Positions 27,016 to 34,811 of a DNA stretch of 64,000 nt are shown piece after piece. The notes below the pieces were generated by a model. The model saw nothing but the letters and a program-made list of their open reading frames with translations, ran no database searches and had not been told where the DNA came from. Numbering within the stretch: the stretch's first letter is position 1; every line of letters starts with the position of its first letter. The position numbers were made by a program, and so were the translations under genes. This DNA is from an uncultured Anaerolineae bacterium. GTDB taxonomy: Bacteria; Chloroflexota; Anaerolineae; Anaerolineales; Villigracilaceae. The stretch spans positions 1-64,000 of the forward strand of contig CAIJPN010000103.1 in the NCBI GenBank assembly GCA_903822545.1, written 5' to 3'.

Positions 27016-27879
27016 TTACCACTGTCGGCGCGCGCGCGCTCTCGAACGAATAACAGTTGCGATCAAGTTCATGACAAGGACAAATGAAAGCAGCACCAGG
27101 GCCGTGCCATACTGTACCTGGAAGGGCATCTCAGGAACCTGGGTAGAGATGACAAAGAGGTGGTAGGGCAGCGCCATGGTCGCGTCAAAGGGCGAGCCAG
27201 GTAGTTGGGGCAGGAAAAATGCGGCACCGGTAAACAGGATCGGGGCGGTTTCTCCGGCAGCGCGCTCAAGCCCGAGGATGACCCCGGTGATAATGCCAGG
27301 CAGCGCTTCGGGCAGCACAATCCGCTGGATGGTTTGCCAGCGCGTGGCCCCCAGCGAGATCGACACTGTGCGAAAAGATTGTGGCACAGAACGTAAGGCT
27401 TCTTCTGATGTGGAGATGATGACCGGCAGGGTCATGATGGAAAGGGTTAGCGAGGCCGAAAGGATGCTGGTGCCAAATTGAAGGAAGAAAACGAACAATC
27501 CCAGGCCAAACAGGCCGTAAACAACCGAGGGGATGCCGGACAGGTTGATGATGGCGAGTCGGATCAGGCGCGTGAGCCAGTTTTCGGCGGCGTACTCAGA
27601 CAGGTAGATCGCGGCAGCAATGCCAAGCGGCACAGAAAAGGCGGCGGTACCCATTGTCAGGTAGAACGTGCCAATAATAGCGGGGAAAATCCCGCCCTGG
27701 CGCATCCCATCGTGGGGGAAGCCGCTTAAAAATTCCCAGGAAATAGCCCCGCCCCCCTGGTAAATGATGTAAATAATAACAATAACGATGGGGGTAACCG
27801 TCATAACGGCGATCAGCGAAGCTAAACCAAAGCCAAGTCGCTGAGAGAGATTCCGGTCGAGCGAAAAGGCGCGTTTCAT
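27016..27879 (-). CDS. pstA: Phosphate ABC transporter permease PstA
   Basis: 287 residues, six membrane segments. Characteristic stretches: FLSGFPHDGMRQGGIFPAI early; LSGIPSVVYGLFGLGLFV; the EAA-type cytoplasmic loop 'SLGATRWQTIQRIVLPEALPGIITG'; and GETAPILFTGAAFF near the end. It forms the phosphate channel with PstC. The ATG overlaps the pstC stop (TGATG). It is followed by the 59-aa membrane-protein gene, an insertion not part of the standard pstSCAB order. Confidence 0.95.
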   Translation of the reverse strand: MKRAFSLDRNLSQRLGFGLASLIAVMTVTPIVIVIIYIIYQGGGAISWEFLSGFPHDGMRQGGIFPAIIGTFYLTMGTAAFSVPLGIAAAIYLSEYAAENWLTRLIRLAIINLSGIPSVVYGLFGLGLFVFFLQFGTSILSASLTLSIMTLPVIISTSEEALRSVPQSFRTVSISLGATRWQTIQRIVLPEALPGIITGVILGLERAAGETAPILFTGAAFFLPQLPGSPFDATMALPYHLFVISTQVPEMPFQVQYGTALVLLSFVLVMNLIATVIRSRARARRQW

Positions 27880-28775
27880 CAGGATAAAACCCTTTCGGCG
27901 CGTTTTTTGGACTGGAAAACGACGCTGGATGCAGTGATGTTTACGATCAGTGAAATCAGGAACAGGATGATGCCAATAAAAAAGAGGGTGTGATAGTGGA
28001 CGCTGCCACTGGCAACTTCGCCCATTTCAGCGGCGATGGTGGCGGTCATGGTACGCACCGGGGAGAATAGCGCCAGTGGGGTCGCGGCCAGCACCGGGGC
28101 ATTACCGGTGACCATCATCACGGTCATGGTCTCGCCAATGGAACGCCCAACACCGAGCATGATGGCTGTTAAAACACCCGATTTGGCCGCAGGGAGCGTT
28201 ACGCGCCAGATGGTTTGCCAGCGGGTCGCGCCAAGCGCCAGGGCTGCGTCACGATAAGCGCGCGGAACTGAGTCGAGAGCGTCTTCGGCGATGGAGACGA
28301 TCGTCGGGACGGCGATCCCGCCCAGGAGCAACGAACCTGTTAGGGCGGTCAGGCCGGTGGGCAGGTTGAGCATTTCTCGCAGGGCTGGTGAGAGCACCAG
28401 GATGCCCAAAAATCCGAGCACGACCGAGGGCAGGCCGCCGAGCAGTTCCACCAGCGGTTTCAGGATTTCGCGCGCCCAACGCGGGGCGATTTCTGAGATG
28501 AAGATGGCTGTCCCCACGCCAAATGGAACGGCCACCAACCCGGCGCCAATGGTGACGATCAGCGAACCGGTGATGAGCGGCAGGATGCCAAAATATTTTT
28601 CAATCGGGTACCAGCGCAGGCTGAAGAGGTCGCCCAGAGGTACCTCGGTGAGCGCAGGCAGGCCCTCGCGCAGCAGGAAGTAAAAAATCAGGGCAACAAA
28701 AACAACGGCTGAATAGCCCGAAGCGCGGATGGCGCGGGTAATCACATATTCACGCCAGGAAAGGTTAGATTCCAT
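27879..28775 (-). CDS. pstC: Phosphate ABC transporter permease PstC
   Basis: 298 residues, six membrane segments. It has the PstC signatures 'FGILPLITGSLIVTIGAGLVAVPFGVGTAIFISE', LLGGLPSVVLGFLG and the EAA loop 'ALGATRWQTIWRVTLPAAKSGVLTA', then GRSIGETMTVMMVTGN. It partners PstA in the membrane. It lies 34 bases after pstS; its own ribosome site is weak (TGGTGAAGA). Confidence 0.95.
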   Translation of the reverse strand: MESNLSWREYVITRAIRASGYSAVVFVALIFYFLLREGLPALTEVPLGDLFSLRWYPIEKYFGILPLITGSLIVTIGAGLVAVPFGVGTAIFISEIAPRWAREILKPLVELLGGLPSVVLGFLGILVLSPALREMLNLPTGLTALTGSLLLGGIAVPTIVSIAEDALDSVPRAYRDAALALGATRWQTIWRVTLPAAKSGVLTAIMLGVGRSIGETMTVMMVTGNAPVLAATPLALFSPVRTMTATIAAEMGEVASGSVHYHTLFFIGIILFLISLIVNITASSVVFQSKKRAERVLS

Positions 28776-28809
28776 TCTTCACCAGTGTGTAGCGAATTGT
28801 CAATTTGCT

Positions 28810-29685
28810 TTACGGAGTGACCGGCACAAAACCCAGTTTGGCAACAATCGCCTGGGCATCGGGAGACATGATCCAGTCAAGGTAATCTTTGATGGCTCCG
28901 GTCGGCTCGCCAGCGGTATACATATAAAGGTCGCGGGCGATAGGATAGGTTTTGTCATTCACAGTAGCAATGGATGGCAACACATACGAATCGCCATCTT
29001 GTTTGGCAATGGCGATCATCTTCAAATCTTTTGGAACGTACCCCAACCCATCGTAGCCAATGGCGTTGGGGTTTTGGCGCACTTCATTGATGATGCCTTC
29101 TGAAGACGGCAGCAGCAGCGTATCGGTGGAAAAGAGCGTCTTGTTGTCTTTTTGGCCCAACCGCAGCACGTTTTCGAGAAAATAAACATGCGTGCCAGAG
29201 TTAGTCTCTCGAGAAAGGCGGACGATAGGCCGATTCTCGCCCCCAACTTCAGTCCAGTTGGTAATTTTTCCACTGTAAATATCTGAAATCTGCTGGAGTG
29301 TGAGCTGGCTGACCGGGTTCTGGGGGTTGACGATCACCGCGATGGCATCTTGCGCGATGATGTGCTCGAGCGGGTCGATGCCATTGGCTTTGGCCTGGTC
29401 AATCTCCTCGGTTTTGATTTTGCGCGAGGCGTTGGCAATCCCCACCGTTTTATTGATCAGGGCCGCCAGGCCCGTGCCAGAGCCGCCACCCGTCACAGAA
29501 ATACGCACATCCGCATGGTTAGATTGATATTCTTCGGCCCAGGCCAACGCAAGATTCACGATGGTATCAGACCCTTTATTTTCGATGTAGACGGCGGCGC
29601 CAGGCTGGGCAGCACCGGAGGAAGTCCTGGAACAAGCAGCCAGGATAAAAACCAGGAATACAAGGAGATAACGGTTGGCATTCAT
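28810..29685 (-). CDS. pstS: Phosphate-binding lipoprotein PstS
   Basis: 291 residues. Signal peptide with lipobox LAAC (Cys near 18). The mature domain has the phosphate-binding segments GSDTI, TGGGSGTGLAALINKT and SRETNSGTHVYF, and the IYSGKITNWTEVGG motif of PstS-like proteins. It captures phosphate outside the cell for PstCA. It is the first gene of the operon. No ribosome site precedes the ATG; a TATAAT ends eight bases upstream, so the mRNA may be leaderless. Confidence 0.95.
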   Translation of the reverse strand: MNANRYLLVFLVFILAACSRTSSGAAQPGAAVYIENKGSDTIVNLALAWAEEYQSNHADVRISVTGGGSGTGLAALINKTVGIANASRKIKTEEIDQAKANGIDPLEHIIAQDAIAVIVNPQNPVSQLTLQQISDIYSGKITNWTEVGGENRPIVRLSRETNSGTHVYFLENVLRLGQKDNKTLFSTDTLLLPSSEGIINEVRQNPNAIGYDGLGYVPKDLKMIAIAKQDGDSYVLPSIATVNDKTYPIARDLYMYTAGEPTGAIKDYLDWIMSPDAQAIVAKLGFVPVTP

Positions 29686-29693
29686 CGGGGCAA

Positions 29694-29699
29694 ATTATA
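29694..29699 (-). promoter_or_regulatory. -10 element of pstS, possibly leaderless
   Basis: A perfect TATAAT on the minus strand with only eight bases to the pstS ATG. No good -35 box was seen at 15-18 bases, which would fit activator-dependent (Pho-type) control. Confidence 0.5.
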
Positions 29700-29812
29700 C
29701 CCGTCACAGTCACAAATTGCAGTTTGTCTTTGCCGGTCAAATAGTGTTTTCGGGCTGGATGCTTCTGAGCCAGCCTGTGCAAATCATCCATCGTTTGAGT
29801 TTTGGTAAACCC

Positions 29813-29833
29813 TGACAAATGACACCTGACATT
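29813..29833. promoter_or_regulatory. Triple TGACA heptamer repeat, candidate phosphate-regulator site
   Basis: TGACA occurs at 29813, 29820 and 29827, exactly seven bases apart. The last copy overlaps the -35 box of the Na/Pi cotransporter promoter. The reverse complement TGTCA resembles the core of Pho-box half-sites. It lies between the divergent pstS and cotransporter genes. Confidence 0.5.
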
Positions 29834-29853
29834 TTTGTGAATTTTGTCATAAT
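29826..29853 (+). promoter_or_regulatory. Promoter of the Na/Pi cotransporter operon
   Basis: CTGACA (29826-29831) and CATAAT (29848-29853), 16 bases apart, each one base from consensus. Confidence 0.65.
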
Positions 29854-29889
29854 ATTGTTTTTACTGCGCATCCCTGTACAGGAGGTCTT

Positions 29890-31494
29890 ATGATCGATTT
29901 CTTGCAAATTTTAGGCGGATTGGCATTGTTTCTGTATGGCATTCGCACCCTGAGCGGGGGCATGGAAAAACTGACCGGGGAGCAAATCCAAAAGTGGTTG
30001 GATAAAATGACCAGCCACCTTTGGTCGAGCGCGCTCTTTGGCACGGTTGCCACCGCGTTGATCCACAGCAGCGGCCTGTTAATGGTTACCATGATCGGCC
30101 TGATCAACGCCAACCTGATGACAGTGGAGCAGGCCATCGGTGTCATGCTCGGACAGGAAATCGGCACCACACTGACAGCGCAGATTGTGGCCTTTAAAAT
30201 CGGGAATTTCAACATGTTGTTCGTCATCCTGGGGGTGATATTGTTTGAATTTGTTGAAAATCGCGAGTGGAAAAAGTATGGCGAAATCAGTTTTGGCATC
30301 GGCATCGTTTTCCTGGGCATGACGCTCATGTCAAGCTCGCTCAGCCAGCTTGTGCAGGTTCCCTGGGTGGGGGGTATGCTGGCCACCATGGGCAAATATC
30401 CACTGGCGGGCGCGCTGGCGGGCATCATTGTCACAGCCACGGTGCAAAGCAGCACAGCCGTGACCAGCATCGCAGTGGCAATGGGCATGAGCAACGTCAT
30501 CACACTGGAAGGTGCGATTGGGATTATCCTGGGAGCAAATATCGGCTCGTGCATCACCGGGTTGATCGCTTCGCTGCAACTTTCAGCCGCGGCGCGGCAG
30601 GCATCCACCGCCCAGATTCTCATCAACGCCATCGGCGTTTTGCTCTTCCTGCCCTTCATTACACCTTATTCGGCTTTCGTTCGAGGCACATCCGCCGACC
30701 TGGCACGCCAGATCGCCAACGCCCACACCATTTTCAATGTAATTGTCAGCCTGCTTTTGTTCCCATTTGTTAAACAAATTGCAGCACTCGCAAAGTGGCT
30801 GATGCCAGAACGCCCCATAGTACAAGAAAAGCGCCTGACAGCCTACATTGATGCCATGCAGTCCAGCGTCCCGGCAGTGGCACTCAACGAAGCTTCGCGT
30901 GAACTCGTCCGGCTGGGTGAGGAAACTGTACAAATGCTGGAAAAAGCCCATCGCGCACTGATCGATAAAAATATCGAACTGGCCCACGAAGTGATCGACA
31001 AAGAAGATGGATTCGTCGACCCGGTTTATAAAGCCACCATCGATTTTGTCAACAACCTGATCGTACAAGAAGACCTGACCACCGCGCAGAAAAAACGCTG
31101 TTTCCAGATCAAAAACCTGCTGATGGATATTGAACGCATCGGCGACATGGCCCAGGATATCGCCCAATATGCGCTGGAGCGTGTTGAAAACGATGTGACC
31201 TTCACCGAAAACGCTGTCATCGATATGGAACTTCTCTCCAAACAGGCCATCGCCACCTATACCTGCGCGTTAAAATCCTTCGCAGAGACCGATAAGGTTA
31301 TGGCAAAACAGGCCTGCTTTATGGAAAGCGAGTTTGACCTGGCTTATTGGAAAGCCCGCCAGGAGCACATCCGCCGGCTCGAAGCAGGCATCTGCAAACC
31401 TGAAGCCAACGTAATCTTCACCGAAGTGCTGCGTATCCTGGAACGTATCAGCGACCATGCCGACAACCTGGGCGTCAGCGTGATGCGCTCGTAA
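29890..31494 (+). CDS. Na+/phosphate cotransporter family protein with PhoU-like tail
   Basis: 534 residues. The membrane part (about 1-300) has the two inverted Na/Pi-II repeats: IHSSGLLMVTMIGL in the first and TVQSSTAVTSIAVAMG, the QSS signature, in the second. Each is followed by a 'GxxLGxxIGTTLTA / GANIGSCITG' segment. The cytoplasmic tail (about 330-530) is PhoU-like, with ERIGDMAQDIAQYALERV and ERISDHADNLG. These proteins move phosphate with sodium; in bacteria some export phosphate. Strong AGGAGG ribosome site. It heads an operon with the second pstB and a SIS enzyme, divergent from pstSCAB. Confidence 0.93.
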   Translation: MIDFLQILGGLALFLYGIRTLSGGMEKLTGEQIQKWLDKMTSHLWSSALFGTVATALIHSSGLLMVTMIGLINANLMTVEQAIGVMLGQEIGTTLTAQIVAFKIGNFNMLFVILGVILFEFVENREWKKYGEISFGIGIVFLGMTLMSSSLSQLVQVPWVGGMLATMGKYPLAGALAGIIVTATVQSSTAVTSIAVAMGMSNVITLEGAIGIILGANIGSCITGLIASLQLSAAARQASTAQILINAIGVLLFLPFITPYSAFVRGTSADLARQIANAHTIFNVIVSLLLFPFVKQIAALAKWLMPERPIVQEKRLTAYIDAMQSSVPAVALNEASRELVRLGEETVQMLEKAHRALIDKNIELAHEVIDKEDGFVDPVYKATIDFVNNLIVQEDLTTAQKKRCFQIKNLLMDIERIGDMAQDIAQYALERVENDVTFTENAVIDMELLSKQAIATYTCALKSFAETDKVMAKQACFMESEFDLAYWKARQEHIRRLEAGICKPEANVIFTEVLRILERISDHADNLGVSVMRS

Positions 31495-31522
31495 GCGGAC
31501 AATATAGGATAAAATAGCCACC

Positions 31523-32290
31523 ATGACAGTTATCCAACCCGCTTTTACCATCGAAAATATGGATTTTTACTACGGCCCCAAGCGCACACTCACCGGCCTG
31601 AACCTGGAAATCCAGCCCCAAAAAGTCACCGCGCTGATCGGCCCTTCCGGTTGCGGAAAATCCACCTTCCTGCGCTGTCTCAACCGCATGAACGATACCA
31701 TCCCCGATACGCGCGTGGATGGCAAAGTATTATTGACCGGCAAAAACATCTACGCTCCTGATGTGGATGTGGTTGAACTGCGCAAACGGGTTGGCATGGT
31801 TTTCCAGAAACCCAATCCCTTCCCTCAATCCATCTACGACAATGTAGCCTTTGGCCCGCGCGTGCTGGGGCTGGCGCACAACAAAAGCTGGCTGGATGAA
31901 ACCATCGAAAAATCACTGCGCGCCGCCGCCCTGTGGGATGATGTTAAAGATCGCATGAAAGATGACGCCCTCAGCCTGGCGCTCGGTCAACAGCAGCGCC
32001 TGTGCATCGCACGCGTCCTGGCTGTCCAGCCCGAAGTCATCTTGATGGACGAATCCACCTCGGCGCTTGACCCAATTGCCACCCTGCGCATTGAAGAACT
32101 CATCTCAGAACTCAAGCAGAATTACACCATCGTGATCGTCACCCACAACATGCAGCAGGCTGCGCGTGTCTCCGATTTTACTGGCCTGTTCTGGCTTGGC
32201 GAACTGGTAGAATTTGCCGCCACCACCGAAATTTTTACCCGTCCCAAGAAAGAACTGACTGAAGCATACATCACAGGCCGCATGGGCTAA
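31523..32290 (+). CDS. pstB: Second PstB-type ATPase with altered signature motif
   Basis: 255 residues. Walker A is canonical (GPSGCGKST, 40-48) and is followed by [10 protein letters not shown], the PstB hallmark. Walker B VILMDE (172-177) and the catalytic Glu are present, and VTHNM supplies the H-loop. The ABC signature, normally LSGGQ, reads LALGQ (152-156), so the Ser that contacts the gamma-phosphate and the first Gly are replaced. Activity may be lowered, or it may pair with an intact partner. The start ATG is near a -10-like TAAAAT with no ribosome site. It lies 28 bases after the cotransporter. Confidence 0.9.
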   Translation: MTVIQPAFTIENMDFYYGPKRTLTGLNLEIQPQKVTALIGPSGCGKSTFLRCLNRMNDTIPDTRVDGKVLLTGKNIYAPDVDVVELRKRVGMVFQKPNPFPQSIYDNVAFGPRVLGLAHNKSWLDETIEKSLRAAALWDDVKDRMKDDALSLALGQQQRLCIARVLAVQPEVILMDESTSALDPIATLRIEELISELKQNYTIVIVTHNMQQAARVSDFTGLFWLGELVEFAATTEIFTRPKKELTEAYITGRMG

Positions 32291-32309
32291 ACTTTATAAA
32301 GAGGAAATC

Positions 32310-33344
32310 ATGAGCTTACATTCTGAGATTTTTGAACAACCCCAGCGCCTGCGTGACCTGCTCCTGCAACGCGCCACTGCCGCAAAAATCGCCCAGGCCA
32401 TCCTGGAACGCGGCGTGAACTATGTTTTCCTGGCTGCGCGCGGCACATCGGATAACGCCGGGCGCTACGCCAACTACCTGTGGGGCGCGCAAAACGGGCT
32501 GCCGCTGGCGCTGGCAACCCCATCCCTATTCACTTACTACCAGGCCCCGCCGCTGCTAAAAAATGCGCTGGTAGTTGGCGTTTCACAATCAGGAAAATCA
32601 CCAGATATTGTCAGCGTTTTGGAAGAAGGCCGCAAACAGGGCTGTCTGACCCTGGCCGTAACCAACGCTCCCGATTCTCCCCTCGCAAAAACCGCAGATT
32701 TTGTTTTTGATATCAACGCCGGGGCCGAAAAAGCTGTCGCCGCCACCAAAACCTACACCGCCGAGTTGATGGCCCTCGCCATGATCTCGGCCGCGCTCAA
32801 AAACGATGAAACCATCTGGAAACAACTCGCCCAAGTGCCCGGCTGGGTCGATAAAGTGCTCGAACGCGATACAGACATCCAGCGCATGGCACAGCGCTAC
32901 CGCTATATGAATCAGTGCGTAGTGCTGGGACGCGGCTATAACTACGCCACCGCCTTCGAGTGGGCGCTAAAAATGAAAGAATTAACTTACGTTGTGGCCG
33001 AACCTTACTCTTCCGCAGATTTCCAGCATGGCCCAATCGCCATGGTGGAGGGTGGCTTCCCCGTCATGGCGATCGCCGCCAAAGGCAAAGTCTTCGACTC
33101 GATGCTCGAAATGCTCACCCGCCTGCGTCAGCAACACAACGCCGAACTGGTGGTCATCTCCGACGATGCCCAGGCACTCAACCTGGCCCAATCACCGATC
33201 CTGTTGCCCGCATCCATGCCAGAGTGGGTCACCCCACTTGTCAGCATCGTCCCGGCCCAGCTTTTTGCCTGCCACCTGACCAGCGTCAAAGGATTCGACA
33301 CCGAAAAACCGCGCAGCATCACAAAGGTGACAGAAACTCATTAA
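32310..33344 (+). CDS. SIS-domain sugar-phosphate enzyme (GlmS isomerase-like / NagB-II type)
   Basis: 344 residues with two SIS domains and no glutaminase domain. Motifs: AARGTSDNAGRYA, GVSQSGKSPDIV, AGAEKAVAATKTYTAEL and SSADFQHGPIAMV, which match the isomerase half of GlmS and the standalone GlcN-6-phosphate deaminases (NagB-II) and related deglycases. It would act on an amino-sugar phosphate in the cytoplasm. It follows the second pstB by 19 bases with GAGGAAA before the ATG. Convergent to it is the glycan locus with a GlcNAc-type kinase and deacetylase, whose product it could process; this link is inference. A bidirectional terminator follows. Confidence 0.87.
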   Translation: MSLHSEIFEQPQRLRDLLLQRATAAKIAQAILERGVNYVFLAARGTSDNAGRYANYLWGAQNGLPLALATPSLFTYYQAPPLLKNALVVGVSQSGKSPDIVSVLEEGRKQGCLTLAVTNAPDSPLAKTADFVFDINAGAEKAVAATKTYTAELMALAMISAALKNDETIWKQLAQVPGWVDKVLERDTDIQRMAQRYRYMNQCVVLGRGYNYATAFEWALKMKELTYVVAEPYSSADFQHGPIAMVEGGFPVMAIAAKGKVFDSMLEMLTRLRQQHNAELVVISDDAQALNLAQSPILLPASMPEWVTPLVSIVPAQLFACHLTSVKGFDTEKPRSITKVTETH

Positions 33345-33370
33345 GCAAATGGCAAGCAGTAATGGGAATC

Positions 33371-33407
33371 AAAATCGGGAATCGCCTGAAAAACGATTCC
33401 CGATTTT
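33371..33407. terminator. Bidirectional terminator between SIS gene and GH1
   Basis: 14-bp perfect stem (aaaatcgggaatcg / cgattcccgatttt) with a nine-base loop. A-tracts and T-tracts on both sides serve both strands. Confidence 0.9.
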
Positions 33408-33421
33408 AATTTCAACACAAA

Positions 33422-34798
33422 TTACCAGGCGCCATCCAGCCCGTTTTTCTCAATCACATCCTTGTACCACAGCGCAGAATCCTTCAAATAGCGTTTTTGC
33501 GTCTGGTAATCGACATAAACAATCCCAAAACGCTGGCTGTAGCCCCGGCTCCACTCAAAATTATCCATCAGCGACCAAACAAAATAGCCCGCCAACGGCA
33601 CGCCCGCTTCGATGGCCTTTTGCGCGGCGATAAAGTGACTGCGCAGATAATTCAAGCGATGAACATCTGCCACGCGACCAGATTCATCGGGCGGGGTGGA
33701 ATAGCTCGCGCCGTTTTCTGTGATATAGATTTTGCGCGGCTGGTAATCGAAAGCCACCCGCCCCAGGCAGGCAGTTAGCCCGGGAGGGTAGTTCTCCCAA
33801 CCCATCTCAGTCCAAAATTCGGGGGTTTGGGGCTGCCGCTCTATCAGCGGCGGATCATTGCCCTGCTCATCGGTACGGACGATCACCCGCTGGTAGTAAT
33901 TCAGCCCAATAAAATCGGTTGGGACGGCGATGGACTCCATATCTCCAGGGTGGATGAAATCCAGCCCGTTGGGCAGGAACCCGCTTTTCGTCAGGTGCTC
34001 AACTGCATCAGTTGGATAACCACGCCCATAAACGGGATCAGCAAAAAAGCGGAACCACTCGCCATCTCCAATGCGGGTGGCTGCCAGGTCGGCGGCAGAA
34101 TTGGAGGCCGGCACCACCCAGTTGATGTTCAAGACGATGCCCACTTCGGCCCCGGGGCTGTTGCGCCGGATGACAGGCACAGCCCACCCGTGAGAGAGCA
34201 GCAGGTGATGGGCAGCGGGCGCAAAAAGGCCATGGTCTCTCGCACCTGGCGCATGGATGCCCATGGAATACCCCATTAGGGCCACAACCGCCGGTTCATT
34301 GTGTGTGATCCAGTATTTGACACGGTCGCCCAGGGAGCGGGACAACACGTCGGCATATTCGACAAAAGCCTCGGCTGTGGAACGTTGGGGCCAGCCACCA
34401 GCCGCCTCCAACGTTTGAGGCAAATCCCAATGATCCAGCGTAAGGAAAGGCTCGATCCCGGCTTCCAGCAGCGCATCAACCAGTTCATCATAAAATTGCA
34501 AGCCGACTTCATTCACCTTGCCGCGCCCGGCAGGCAGGATACGCGGCCAACCTACCGAAAAACGGTAGGCCTTTAACCCAAGCTGCTGCATAATTTTGAT
34601 GTCATCGCGCCAGCGATGGTAATGGTCACAGGCAATATCGCCTGTCTCGCCGTTAAATGTCGCGCCAGGTTTGCGCGAGAAAACATCCCAGGTGGAAAGG
34701 CCTTTACCATCAGCATCCCAGCCACCTTCGATCTGGTACGAGGCTGTTGCTGCGCCCCAGGTGAAATCCTTGGGGAATGGGTGGAATTTTTCGGTCAT
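33422..34798 (-). CDS. GH1 beta-glucosidase
   Basis: 458 residues, normal GH1 size, no signal peptide, so cytoplasmic. The N-terminal FPKDFTWGAATASYQIEG is the GH1 signature. The acid/base Glu lies in THNEPAV (near 163), the nucleophile Glu in IYITENG (near 361), and the aglycone-site WSLMDNFEW follows. It hydrolyses beta-glucosides or related disaccharides after import. The ATG at 34798 has GGAGAC six bases upstream and lies 13 bases after the GH3 stop. Last gene of the glycan locus. Confidence 0.94.
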   Translation of the reverse strand: MTEKFHPFPKDFTWGAATASYQIEGGWDADGKGLSTWDVFSRKPGATFNGETGDIACDHYHRWRDDIKIMQQLGLKAYRFSVGWPRILPAGRGKVNEVGLQFYDELVDALLEAGIEPFLTLDHWDLPQTLEAAGGWPQRSTAEAFVEYADVLSRSLGDRVKYWITHNEPAVVALMGYSMGIHAPGARDHGLFAPAAHHLLLSHGWAVPVIRRNSPGAEVGIVLNINWVVPASNSAADLAATRIGDGEWFRFFADPVYGRGYPTDAVEHLTKSGFLPNGLDFIHPGDMESIAVPTDFIGLNYYQRVIVRTDEQGNDPPLIERQPQTPEFWTEMGWENYPPGLTACLGRVAFDYQPRKIYITENGASYSTPPDESGRVADVHRLNYLRSHFIAAQKAIEAGVPLAGYFVWSLMDNFEWSRGYSQRFGIVYVDYQTQKRYLKDSALWYKDVIEKNGLDGAW

Positions 34799-34811
34799 TT
34801 TGTCTCCGTGA

